Position numbers and translations under genes: made by a program. The notes under the pieces are model-generated. The model was not told the origin of the DNA. It worked only from the letters and a program-made list of their open reading frames with translations, and did no database searches. A stretch of 64,000 nt of DNA, from the NCBI GenBank assembly GCA_021234155.1, contig JAJEKV010000006.1, positions 27,327,154-27,391,153 of the forward strand, written 5' to 3'. Source of the stretch: Isoetes taiwanensis (lineage: Eukaryota; Streptophyta; Lycopodiopsida; Isoetales; Isoetaceae). The number at the start of each line of letters is the position of its first letter. The first letter of the stretch is position 1. This document shows, piece after piece, positions 1 to 10,814 of this stretch.

Positions 1-97
1 CTATGACCCATATACTATAGAACACTCCATTATGCCAAATATTCAAATGCATGCATAATATCAAGCAATGGTCTGCGAATTTATTTTAGGCATAACA
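1..97 (-). mobile_element. 3' LTR start of the gypsy element (cut by window edge)
   Basis: On the minus strand the chromovirus internal region ends in a purine-rich tract (98-115, G/A-rich on that strand), the expected polypurine tract. The next bases read TGTTATGCC, a plausible LTR 5' end. Bases 1-95 are closely matched by 10720-10814 in the same orientation, which supports this being a repeated terminal sequence. The rest of the LTR lies left of the window. Confidence 0.6.
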
Positions 98-124
98 TTA
101 CCCTCCCCCCTGGGATTCTTGTCC

Positions 125-763
125 TCAAGAATCGACTCCAGACCATTGAGCCATAACATCCGGATATTGAGTCATGAAACGACTGACTCTCCCCGCCGCC
201 TGGAGACGGGGTCTATGTTTCCATTTTACCAGAAATTCCATCTGGTCTATTTGGCGGATCCGCACTATCCGGGAATTCAATATTCTTTCAGGGGTAGGGA
301 TTCTATCCAACTCCACCATGTGTTCCTGTGAAGGCACAACATGCGCAGCTTTCTCCAGAGCTGGTCGCAACTGGCTCACATGGAAAACTGGATGAATGTC
401 CACATTCGATGGGAGTTGCAACTTGAAGGCAATATCACTATATTTCTTCAAAATCTTATAAGGACCATTGTATCTTAGAGAAAGCTTTGGTTTCTTTCCT
501 GCAAGCAATGGCAATATTGCTTTTCTTTTCAGATTTGCAGGAAAGACTACACGAAGGTACACCATTTGACCTTCATGTAGCTCGATCGGGGCTCTTGACA
601 GATTGGCACGTGCCCTTGCCCGATCCTGGGCCTGTCTCATATGTAATTGACACAACCCAAGTGTCACATCCATGCCTTCAAGCATACTTATAGCAGCATC
701 AGTTTTCAGCCCTTCAAAACCAAGCAATACAGGTCCTCTGGGATTTCTCCCAAATATAGCCAC
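125..763 (-). pseudogene. Gypsy integrase C-terminus and chromodomain
   Basis: This 212-residue frame is the C-terminal end of the pol polyprotein. Residues about 60-130 hold the usual post-catalytic integrase region, with KPKLSLRYNGPYKILKK and HPVFHVSQLRPA. Residues about 155-205 look like a chromodomain (PERILNSR, FLVKWKHRP, then a degraded tail where the aromatic and acidic residues should be). Chromodomains of this family tether integration to marked chromatin. The frame is broken from the integrase core just upstream. Within the chromodomain the usual W-E after the KWK block is replaced by RLQAAGRVSRF, so histone binding is doubtful. Confidence 0.85.
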
Positions 764-784
764 AAACGGGCTAGTCTTGATGCT

Positions 785-1495
785 CTATTGGAACCCATTA
801 TTGTAAGCAAACTCCACAATTGGCAAATAGTCCTCCCATCTAAATTGCTGAGTGGCCACATAAGATCTCAGCATATCCTCCAGAATCTGATTCACTCTTT
901 CAGTTTGCCCATTCGTTTCCGGATGATCTCCACTAGAGAACTGAAGAGTGCATTTCAATGCAGAGAACAATTCACGCCAGAAATTCCCAGTGAATTTCAC
1001 ATCTCGGTCGCTTACAATAGCTTTGGGTAATCTAAAAATAGGAAATACATGCTGCATATAAGCCTTGGTCACCGCCAAGCCATCAACATTCTTTGTCAGA
1101 GGTATAAAGCGTGCATACTTCGTCAACCTATCCACAATGACAAGTATCTGAGTATAGTGATGCACAGTACGAGGCAACTTCACAATGAAATCCATAGAGA
1201 TTTCACTCCACCTCTCCTCTGGCACAGGCAGAGGTTGCAGAAGTCCTGGAGTCTTGCCTCGACCCGCTTTAACCTGCTGACAAGTCTCACAGTCTTTTAC
1301 ATGTTCCTGCACATCCTCTTTCAAGCTAGGCCAATAGAACATTCTTTTGAGCGATTCATATGTTTTCCATTCACCTCCATGCCTCGCATAAGGTGCATCA
1401 TGAAATTCGCTCAATAATTGCTTTCTCAAAGTGTCCACAGCAGGAACATAAATACTTATGATACCAGAGTCCATTATGGATATCCCAAGCATCAA
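785..1495 (-). pseudogene. Gypsy integrase zinc finger and catalytic core
   Basis: The frame carries an HHCC zinc finger (FHDAPYARHGGEW, then CETCQQVK) followed by the DDE core. SMDFIVKLP contains the first Asp, IVSDRDVKF the second and TNGQTERVNQ the Glu, so all three catalytic residues are visible. In the family it inserts the cDNA into the host chromosome. It overlaps the end of the RNase H frame (to 1398) in a different frame, so a shift near 1400-1495 splits the polyprotein. It is also out of frame with the chromodomain piece. This is a remnant of an element that was once functional. Confidence 0.9.
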
Positions 1496-2069
1496 GTAAC
1501 TTGGATAGATGCTGCATACTCAAAATATAGGCATCCAAGTCATATGCTTGCTTAATCTGTGACACCAAAACAATTTCACATTGAACCATCACATTTACTT
1601 CCCGAACCCTAGAAAGAGCATCAGCAACAGGATTCTTTTTTCCGGGAAGGTGTGCAACATGAAAATGAAATTGAGACTGAAAGTCCAACCATCTTGCTTG
1701 CCTTGGACTTACCTCAGCCTGGCTTTGCAGGAATTTCAACGGTTTATGATCAGTGTAGACCATAAACTTGCATCTATTACGGAGATAATGTTTCCATACT
1801 TTGAGCGCATGAACCATGACCAGTAACTCCTGCTCATAAGTGGAATAGTTATTCTCAGCAGCATTGAGTTGGCGACTTTCATACGCCACTACCCTACCAT
1901 CCTGCATGAGAACAGCACCAATGGCATAACCACATGCATCCGTGTAAACCTCATAAGGTTTGCCCATGTCTGGAATCAACAGAATAGGTGCTGAGGTCAT
2001 CAATCTCTTCAGCATATCCATTGCCTGCTGCTGCTTCACTGTCCATTGCCACTGGACCTTAGTTTTCAC
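1398..2069 (-). pseudogene. Gypsy RNase H domain
   Basis: Near the N-terminus the connection with RT is followed by YEVYTDACGYAIGAVLMQ, the RNase H start with its first acidic residue. YEQELLVMVHALKVWKHYL holds the catalytic Glu and VYTDHKPLKFLQ the next Asp. The domain ends in HLPGKKNPVADALSR, a standard Ty3/gypsy RNase H signature. The role is removal of the RNA template during reverse transcription. The frame overlaps the RT frame by only a few bases at 2066-2069 and is shifted relative to it and to integrase. Confidence 0.9.
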
Positions 2070-2821
2070 AACATAGTCAAAGCAGCTGCAATCTTGGCAA
2101 ACTTCCAGACAAATCTGCGATAATAACTGGCCAATCCCAAGAAACTACGCAACTCAAATATGTTCTTCGGCACAGGCCAAGACTGAATTACCTCCGTCTT
2201 CTTGGGATCCACAACTACACCTTCAGCAGATACAATGTGGCCCAAATATTCCACCTGTGCTTTCAAAAATTCACATTTTGACATCTTTGCATACAACTTA
2301 TGCTGTCTGAGCGCAAATGATCAAATGCTCCTCTAAGGTTTTGCTATACACCAGGATATCATCTAAAAATACTTCAACAAAAGTATCAAGACATCCTGCA
2401 AAAACCTCATTCATCATTCTGGAAAAAGTAGCAGGATCATTAGTTAGTCCAAAAGGCATTACCAAAAATTCAAAATGACCAAAGGTGGTCCTGAAGCCGT
2501 CTTATGTACATTCAACTCCTTCACTCTTATCTGGTGATATCCACTGCGCAAATCCAACTTAGAAAAATATTTAGCTCCTGTTAATCTATCCATAATCTTG
2601 TCAATTCTAGACAAAGGATACCTATTCTTGATCGTGATCTTATTCAAGGCACGATAATCAATGCACATCCGCATTGATCCGTCCTTTTTCTTGACTAGAA
2701 TGACAGGAGCACCATAAGGGGATTTGCTAGGTCTCACAAACCCTTTGGCTAACAGCTCCTGAACCTGCTTCTTTACCTCCTCTTGTTCCAATATGGACAA
2801 TCTATAAGGGATATGAAACAT
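2066..2821 (-). pseudogene. Gypsy reverse transcriptase
   Basis: The piece at 2459-2821 covers the fingers and palm: [48 protein letters not shown] and [15 protein letters not shown] with the first catalytic Asp. After a frameshift near 2460-2480 the next frame reads [21 protein letters not shown] and then [11 protein letters not shown] at about 2345-2375, the YxDD box with the aromatic replaced by Phe. The thumb (2066-2296) reads [20 protein letters not shown]. At least two shifts make this copy inactive. Confidence 0.9.
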
Positions 2822-3433
2822 GAGTTTGGTACAGGCTCTAAATCAATCTCATGTTCAATCTCTCTACTAGGTGGAAGGCCTTCAGGCAGTTCCTCAGGGA
2901 ACACGTCCTGAAATTCATTCAATAGATCCTGCAACTCTTTTTGGCCTTTTAGATTATCTATGACCTCACTATCAGCACTCATATGACAACACTCAAAAGC
3001 AGGATAACATTCATCAATAAATAGAAGAAAACATTGATTGGAAGATTTACGTACCAGTTTCTTGACCTGAAGCGACGACACGATCTTGGAAGCTTCCCAT
3101 CAAAGGACTCCCTTGCAGATAGATCTCACGTCCATCATGCTTCAGCGTCATCTGGTGAGTTTTCCAATCTATTGCAAGAGGGCTTAACTTATTTGCAAAT
3201 CCCAAAGACCACATCATAGGCCAACATCCAAGGCGTCAAAATCAAGCTTTTCTGGTAGCCTTGAATACACAAGGGCACCCCAAAGAGCTTTCACGATCCT
3301 CCACCGAGAATCATTCACAAAAGGCCATCTACCTTGTACTTATTAGTCTTTACGCAAGGTAGGTGCAGTTCTTCCACTAACTTAGAAGAGATAAACATGT
3401 CAGAAGAGTACAATCCAATAACACAACAACGTT
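2773..3433 (-). pseudogene. Gypsy protease remnant and protease-RT linker
   Basis: Right after gag, a frame near 3310-3430 reads MFISSKLVEELHLPC, matching the segment just after the catalytic Asp in retroviral-type aspartic proteases. The preceding bases read IGLYSSD instead of the expected Asp-Ser/Thr-Gly motif. The stretch to 3081 has several stops. The frame at 2773-3081 is the acidic linker before RT ([25 protein letters not shown]), typical of Ty3/gypsy. The loss of the active-site motif is seen directly, whereas the assignment as protease rests on position and the following motif. Confidence 0.75.
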
Positions 3434-4460
3434 TCAGCCCATGATTATGCCCAAGAATCTAATAACCAGTCCAACAAACATATCCATAATGTCCTTACTT
3501 GCGGGCTTATCCAGCGTGCACAACTCCTCCATGGAAATGGCTGAAACCGTCTTAGATTCCAATACTTCTTCAGCCTTTTCCGTCACATTTGCTTTATTGT
3601 TATCAGCTTTCTTGTTCTGTGGCTGGGAGCATTCACGAATAATGTGCCCAGGCTCCCCACATCTATAGCAGAAAATCCCCTTCCTGGGACCACCGGACTT
3701 AGAGTCCGCCTTATGCTTCTTGGACTCTCCACCTGCAGACTTAGGCTTAGGCTGCTCAGACTTTTTCTTCTTGAAAAACCTATTTTTCTTCTTTGAGAAC
3801 TTCCGGGACGTCTTCTTAAAGGACTCATCCTCTTTCCCAAGCTGACGAGCAAACATCGTTGCCCTCTCAAAATCCTCGGGCTTCAACCCGATTATCTGCT
3901 TCTTGAGAGCAACACTGGATAGACCACCTAGAAAGAAATCAACCTGCCGAGCCTCGGACAAGTCTCCAAGCCTGTGGATATAACCCCGTACCTTATTGAT
4001 ATAAGCACTAAGAGAACACATGCGCTTCGATCTGCGTGACTTCTCAAGCACATCACAATCATGCTGAGGTGCATACTCCCCAATAAAGTACTTCCTGAAA
4101 TCGGACCAGGTATTCACCTCTTTCTTCATGGTAGGGCCATTCCACCAACTATAGGCGTCCGATTTCAGCCGCATCTGCGCAATAAACAACCTTGTCACCT
4201 TTATTGGTAGCCTCAAAAAAGGTCTCAAGCTTGTCAATCCAAGCCATCACCTCCTCAGCAGTGCCTTTCCCATCCCAATCATGGATTTTTGTGCGCTCGA
4301 GACTGCGGATATCCTCCTTGCTTAATCTGGAACTCTTTATTGACTGCTCCACAGCAGCACTAGTACCAGGTACATCCGGGTCCACCACTACAACCGCCGG
4401 AGACTTCCCTTTCTCCATGTGGACTTCCCTAGGCCATCCGTGCCGCAAAGAGGGTCTCAA
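3434..4460 (-). pseudogene. Gypsy gag with CCHC zinc knuckle
   Basis: Two overlapping minus frames (4149-4460 and 3434-4237) together give a gag. The N-terminal part has WIDKLETFFEAT. The retrotransposon gag domain follows, with SDAYSWWNGPTM and WSDFRKYFIGEYAP. After a basic stretch rich in Lys and Ser there is one nucleic-acid-binding knuckle, CYRCGEPGHIIREC (CCHC). Gag forms the virus-like particle and packages element RNA. The switch between frames near 4150-4237 shows a frameshift. The acidic C-terminal part leads into the protease. Confidence 0.88.
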
Positions 4461-4711
4461 CAGTTCCAGTTCTCATAGCGGTCCCGAGTGTCTAATACGG
4501 ACTTGAGGCTCGCTGCACACCCAGCAAGTCCTTGCCCCCCGCCGTGCATGGTCTCCTGGGTTCTTCGCGGGTTTCCTGTACTTGGCAGCTAGCCCTCTTA
4601 CATCGGGGTTCCTCCTCTATAGGATTCGCTTTGTCCTTCTCGATATGTGTGCATGCACTAGTCTTGCCGTGCTCCATCTCAGCCTACTCAAGGTCCAAGC
4701 CGCCAACTTAG

Positions 4712-4724
4712 GCTCACGATACCA
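4712..4724 (-). other. Primer-binding site of the gypsy element
   Basis: Read on the minus strand this is TGGTATCGTGAGC. It sits about 250 bp upstream of the gag frame, where the site complementary to the 3' end of initiator tRNA-Met is expected. It differs from the common plant form TGGTATCAGAGC by a small insertion or substitution. It fixes the inner end of the 5' LTR at about 4725-4731. Confidence 0.65.
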
Positions 4725-6230
4725 GCATTATTAACCAAAATTTTAGTACCAAAAATTTCGATTTGTATTCACATCAAACCATCGAGTACCGCAACAAATT
4801 TTGCGCCCCACGAGGCTATATACATGAAAGCCACGATTATACGGATAGCAAGTTGACAACACAAGATAACTATACACGCGCATGCTCCGTCGGCCTATCA
4901 AACGACACCGCACAAGCTTCCCGCGTGTTAATACATGCACAAAGAGTTATCTAGTCGAGGGTCACATGAAGCAACGGCCCGGACGGATTGCAAGTACACA
5001 CATATGGAATCCACCACCGCACCATAGCATCTGCCAAGCGGTTACACCCGCCATATCTAGAGACGATGCGTCGTCTAGAACCCCGTCTTTGGTGGATCCA
5101 AAGTGAGGAGAAACTGCAAGCAACATAAGACCCTAGGCTGTTAGACTGTTGGTTCCACCCGTCACCGTCCCATACCAGTGACGAGGTTCACCTCACCAAC
5201 ACCGGTGGTTCTTATCCGATAAGTCACACTTATCTAGGGCATTGCTATGCATAAAACTCCCACAGATAGATACTCGAGGCACCTATCCTCGTATCACCGG
5301 GACACATTCACAGGATCCTTGCTTTCACTAGACTGTTGATGTTAATATAGTGTCGTCCCATACCAACACCATATCACATCGCACTAGCACTCACAAGATC
5401 CCTTTAAGACGAGCGTTACACTATGGCAACACTCACAGAGGGTATTCAAAGGAGAAGTTTTAGCAGCTTTAGAATAACTGCAATGACAAGCAGCACCCTC
5501 ACGGTTGCTATTGCGACCAACTGCTTTGTCACAACAGGGTAAGGCTCTAAGCTTACTCGGATTAAAGACCGGATTTCCAGAAAGGGACGGTTAAGCAATT
5601 CTTAGGATAAGGGACGAGTTCCTGGCGTTCCCAGACTCTTGCTGTTCCAGTTTATCATGGAGCTTATTGATCACTAGTAGTTATTTCTCTACTATAATCC
5701 CTGTAGCATATCTGCCCAAGGGCAATACCGGAGTACATCCAGCTCAGACTTACCAGGTATAAGCTCCCTGCTGCAATTCCAGTACAACGACGTCTCTACC
5801 AGAACTCTCCTTTTGGATTGCCCCCACCTTTATCCTTAATTCCGACCTCTTCCTTTCGGTCTGCTCTTGTTGCTTCCTTCTGCAACAAATCCGGCAGTTG
5901 TAGTGTTCCCCTGGCTTATGGCTTGGTTCTCTGACCAAATCCGACCTCCTCCCTTTTTTCTTCCGGCCTGTAACAGCCTGGCTTTTCTCTGATCCCAGAT
6001 CCTGCCAATCGTGGTTAAACCACGTGGCACGGCCCCAGAACGGCAGGTAATCCTGCCGGACTCCAATTCCGGCCCCAGTCGACCTGGGATTCAGCTCTTC
6101 CGCCACTGTTTCAGGCCCGTGGCTCAGCCACGTTCACAGGCCCCGATTTAGGGGTGTTTACGTTTTTTTAAAAGCAATGGTTTTTAAACCATTAAGGTAT
6201 TTATAACCTTAACTTAATACTAGTTATGGT
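4725..6230 (-). mobile_element. Probable 5' LTR (R-U5 and promoter part) of the gypsy element
   Basis: Just beyond the primer-binding site lies about 1.5 kb that is more GC-rich than its surroundings and has no coding frame I can support; the frame at 5750-6106 looks random. Near 6190-6205 the minus strand reads TATAAATACC, a TATA-like box in the right direction to drive the element. If the match at 10720-10814 is the far end of the same LTR, this is only its inner quarter and the LTR is about 6 kb, or is itself interrupted. Confidence 0.5.
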
Positions 6231-9200
6231 GCCCAGGCATCATGTGGAGACCTGTAAATATTGGGAACTCGTAAGTGTAAATGCTAATGGGCATCGTGTG
6301 ACGGTCTATAAATGTTGGGGGGCTGTAAATACCAGTGGGCATTCCAATTTATAATATCCGAATTTTGGACATGGTTGGCGTTGTCTACATAGAATGTCTT
6401 AGAACTTGTTCATTTGTGATGCTATCTATACTGAATGTCTTCAGTGGGAATGTCTTCAAATTTTATTTAATTGTGATGCTAGTTTATAAGTGTTTTGAAC
6501 TTGTAATTTGAATGAAACTTGATAATTTCACATTTTAATATCTCAAATTCTATTATACTGCAAAAATTCATTCTATCATCTTATTATACTGCACATTGGC
6601 CTCTAACAATGCATGTTCGACCATCAAACACATATATTGAAAACCAAGGCGCTTTATCTCCAAAGGTTTAAATAAAGAATCAAAATGAATAAAACATAAA
6701 TTTTATTGACGCTCGTCGTTGCCATGGATTTATAACGTGGCCATGGCATTTATAGTACAGACAATAATCACATGTGTTTTTGAATGCAAAGCTAGTTGCT
6801 TATCTAAGTTTGAAAAGGTAACATGATAGATCATTTATTGTAAACAACAATCTCCATATGAAGAGGATATTGATACAAAAATGAAGGAACAAAATTAAAA
6901 TGCTTTTCCCAAATTTTAATGTGGTGCAAAATTCAAAAACTTAAGAAATATGGATTTTAGTTGCTTCAAGGCATGCAATTAATGATGCAACTTGAGATAA
7001 GGAATTTTAAGCTAAGCAAATTCTACAAACAGAACAAAATTCATGAACAAATCAAGGTCTAAAGATGTGCCTTGCAATAGAGTCAACCGTGGTATTAGTT
7101 ACAATTGTAGGTTCTAGGTCGGACAGTTGTTCCTTAGACGTAATGTGTATACTATTCTTCAGTGATCAGTATATATCTAGTACATATCTGTTGTATGAAT
7201 CATTGGTATTGCTCTGCACCATTTGCATCTCAAGTGGAAAAATATATATCCAACGCCTAAGTCTAAAGCAATACATCTGAGTATCTAGGCTAGCAAATGA
7301 AAGAGAGGCTTTGCTTAAGCATGAAGGAAGTAAAAAACTGAGATTAGCAATAAAGCGTCCAGAGGATAAAATCCGCACCTCCACTTGCAGCTTTGCAGAG
7401 CAAAAATTGGAGCAATAACTACAGGTTGTGTTGGGTTCATCTAATAAAAAGGCAGCAATTTCAGAAATTGCATGAAGGATCAAATGGCAGGTCTAGAAAC
7501 TCACTACACATTGGAATTTGAGGTTGCTTGTGTCTTGCACAAAGGAATGGTAAATGCTTTGTTCAATCGTGATAAAAGATATCAAAGGTTGCTTGTTATC
7601 CGTAAATGCACGCAAGTTGAGGAATGCAAAGTTCAGAAGCTAACTTTCATGAAGGGCTGGTACTTTCGGACCTGGCATGCCAAAAACGAATTGCAAAGAG
7701 TCTGCTCATGTAAGAAACAAAATTAATTTGCAAAAACCACTTGCAAAGAGTTTGCTAATATAAGCAAAAGTATAAGAATGCCAATGGACAAATGAAGGCA
7801 TAGAGCCATGGAAGAAAGATGCCTGAGCACCCATGGTTTTTGCGGGCATTGCACCATGTATAGAAAATGCCACCATATAATTAAACATCTTATCCGCCAA
7901 TGATATTGTGAAACAGAAGCTTGGCCTCAAACACATGCCAGCTGAACAAAGAATCAATGCTTTGATTTTTGAAGACTTTTTCTAGCCATTCCAACTTGTT
8001 TTTTCTTTGCATGGCACCTACTGTACACTGAACTCTATATCTTAAGGATTTGAACCTTGCACTTCTAGTGCCCAGTATATTTTCCTTGCCAAGGTTGTGT
8101 AATCTTACAAATCTATCACATATGATTGAGCTGCCGGTGACCACATTGAGAAATAAAAAATGCAATAAGAAAGAATATAATAGAATAGCACATTACCTGA
8201 AAACTTGCTCAAAGCCAAGCAAGTGATCAAAATAAAATCCCAAGATTAATACTCGAACCTTCTACTTTTTGTAAGCAGTTAGAAATCTTAATATACCAAT
8301 CAAATGGAAAATCATGTTGATGCAAGATCAGCAAGAAAAGACTAGGATCGCCATCGCAAACATGCACATAAATATTCGGACGGAACTTGAAAGGCAAAGA
8401 TTTTAGGTAAAGATTTTACTTTCTGTATTTGCCACTATTTTCTTCACATTCGTAGCCTCGACCTCTGCACCTTCAACACCACAGTTGGCAAATAGAATAA
8501 AAATTAACCCAAGGGATTCACGTCTCGAATAGAGGTCAAACATGATGATCCTGTCATTCCTGCAAACAAAAGACAGATCAGACATAGACCACAAACATTT
8601 GTGCTCAAATTTGAAACGCATTCAAGTCTGAAGGGTTACTTCAGCCCCTTATGTTCTTTGAAGCAGATGTAAAAATTTGATGCCTTAAAGTTGATTTATA
8701 AATAAAACCGCTGACTGTCATCTTCCCCATGCTCGTGCTCCATTTTGTTGTCTTCCTTCACAGGAGCATGCTTCTTGCCGATATAATATAATACAGAAGA
8801 CTGCAGAACATGGCATTCAAATAGTTTGATAAACAGTTGCACACAGATTATGAACCTCCTAGAAAGATGCTCAATACATTGTTCCCAACCTAAAACATGT
8901 TGTTCCCGAAAAGATATACCTTCCGCAAATATTGGCGGTTCAGTTATCACCAGTTTCAAGTAGCTAGATGCCAATTTAGCCAGAATCTGTGCTTCCTTTA
9001 TCTATCCAGGGGTATCAAAAGACCTGAAGGAAAATTGTATCAGCAAAAATTAAAATTGTTTTAGCAGAAAATGGAACATAAACCCTAAAAGTACGCTAAA
9101 ATTTATTGTTACATACATAATCTGGTATGTGCAAGACTAAATTCTGAATACTCTTAAAGGAATGAACTATAATCTGAATTGTGCAAGAACCATAAATACG

Positions 9201-10719
9201 TTAGAATATACCTGTAGCTACTCAACCAAGCTCAATGTAAAACTCCTCAGCAAAGCTCAATGTAAAACTCCTGGTCATGGAGGCAACTAAGATCCTGTAT
9301 CCAAATTATATACAACTTAGTTCAGTCAAGGATTCTCTTAAATTATAATGCTTGCCACAGTAGATGTGATTGACAATTATACGGTTTCAATCAACGGTTT
9401 CAATGCATCAGAAACTCGAAAAACAATATTTGCAGCTAGCGAACTATAATCCAAACTCTCAACCCTGTATTGAAAATTTATGCATCAAATTTCAAGCATA
9501 AATTGAAAGAGTGTAAGTAAACATTGATTGAAGCTTGATCTCTTACCTGACACCTGCTTCAATCACCATCCATATGGACAACTCCAAGACTCTAGCTCGT
9601 ACAAAATGTGCGATTACGAAACATGGAGCCATCCCTTGCCACGCAGACATGGTACCCTCACCTGAAATAGAGCTAAAGGAGGCAAAAGAAAACTTCGGCG
9701 TGGCTTGAATCCTTCCGGTATGCCAAAGAAGGGGCCATACATTATAGACTTAACTCTTGATCCGCAGTGATCGGACTATCTGGGCATGATCTACATCAAA
9801 TCGTATCTAATTTAGGGCATACACTATAATAAAAATGAGGAATACAGGGGATCATTAACCAATTACGAAAACAATAAAGGGTTATCCAAATTTAGCATCT
9901 ACAATACCGTATTTTGGCACTGCACGGAAGGCTTCATAATCTCGGTTGACCAATGAAAGGCAGGCCACACAATCTTCTAGCGGCGTTGAATATGGAATGA
10001 CACATTACACTTGCTTCTACGGGTAGCGTTATGGGCAATATTCAATATTTCAATCTCTGATCCGTTCATCAATTCAAGGGCTTTCTTCATACCTCTGAGA
10101 CTGAAGGCACCGGTCTCACTTGGCATTAAGATAGATAGATAGAATAGATTACTTAGATGCCAATTTCATGCAGCTTATATTTGTCTCTATACCGGAGCTT
10201 TTCGGAAACCTTTGACTATAGCTTACATGGCGCGAGAAGAAAAAGTAGATAAAACTCCAGACCAAAAACCACATTTTTCAATCCGGTGACAAAACCCTGA
10301 ATGATTCATAACTGCATATCCTGAGCAACTGTGGCACGCATGCAGAGAATAAGCAGGATTAGAAATCCGGGACGGATAACCCAAACCACGAAATCCTAAA
10401 ATACCACGAAACGAATGCAATTTTGGGATATCAGAATTTTTTTCCGATGGCTAAACTCCCTAAAATCTTAGGATATTGAGCTAAAAAAAATTCCAAAAAA
10501 GTTTTTAGGCAAACCTGAAAATCCCAAATTAAAAAGGTTGATTGATAATAATACCATATATATTGCCTTATTGCTGTTTATTCCAAAGAGACAAACTATT
10601 AACGGACAAAGTTATTCATCATAGCCATGCAACCAGGCAACCCAGTCCCCTAGTCTGACCGGCCATGGTGCACCACTCCACCTTAAACTAGGCTAGGAAC
10701 ATATGCGACCACAACACAT
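6231..10719. other. Non-coding, AT-rich region; possibly long LTR U3 or nested repeats
   Basis: I see no gene I can name here. At 6235-6350 there is a degenerate tandem repeat of about 65 bp built on 'GGGCATCRTGTG ... CTATAAATGTTGGG'. At 9229-9271 a 20-bp sentence ending TGTAAAACTCCT occurs twice. A short GATA run sits at 10131-10141. Some minus-strand stretches look coding-like and are listed separately. Confidence 0.5.
8210..9000 (-). other. Coding-like minus-strand traces, unrecognised
   Basis: Three short stretches read like exons. At about 8912-8990 the minus strand reads KLASSYLKLVITEPPIFAE and is followed by a GTATAT donor-like site. At 8403-8621 it reads SLGLIFILFANCGVEGAEVE. At about 8330-8400 it reads KFRPNIYVHVCDGDPSLF. 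They have low stop density and an acceptable amino-acid mix, but I do not recognise the protein. The stretches do not join into one frame. They may be exons of a decayed gene, or chance. Confidence 0.25.
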
Positions 10720-10814
10720 CTATGGCCCATATACCATAGAACATTCCAATATGCCAAATATTCAAATGCATGCATAATATCAAGCAATGGTCTGCGAATT
10801 TATTTTAGGCATAA
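10720..10814 (-). repeat. Second copy of the gypsy LTR start
   Basis: About 95 bp here match bases 1-95 with only a few substitutions. The match stops at the same point on the right, where the first copy meets its polypurine tract (GGCATAA, then divergent sequence). In minus orientation this is therefore an LTR 5' boundary. It is either the outer end of the 5' LTR of the same element or an independent LTR copy. Confidence 0.7.

Larger units (their letters stand above)
98..4724 (-). mobile_element. Ty3/gypsy chromovirus, internal region, decayed
   Basis: On the minus strand, from high to low coordinate, the order is primer-binding site, gag with a CCHC knuckle, protease remnant, reverse transcriptase, RNase H, integrase and chromodomain, then the polypurine tract. 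The RT-RNase H-integrase order is that of Ty3/gypsy (Metaviridae), and the C-terminal chromodomain places it among the chromoviruses. At least five frame breaks separate the domains, so no full polyprotein can be made from this copy. Confidence 0.92.

Noticed and set aside
5750-6106. 118-codon minus frame in the gypsy LTR region
   Set aside because: GC-rich stretch with two overlapping open frames and no family features; likely chance within an LTR.
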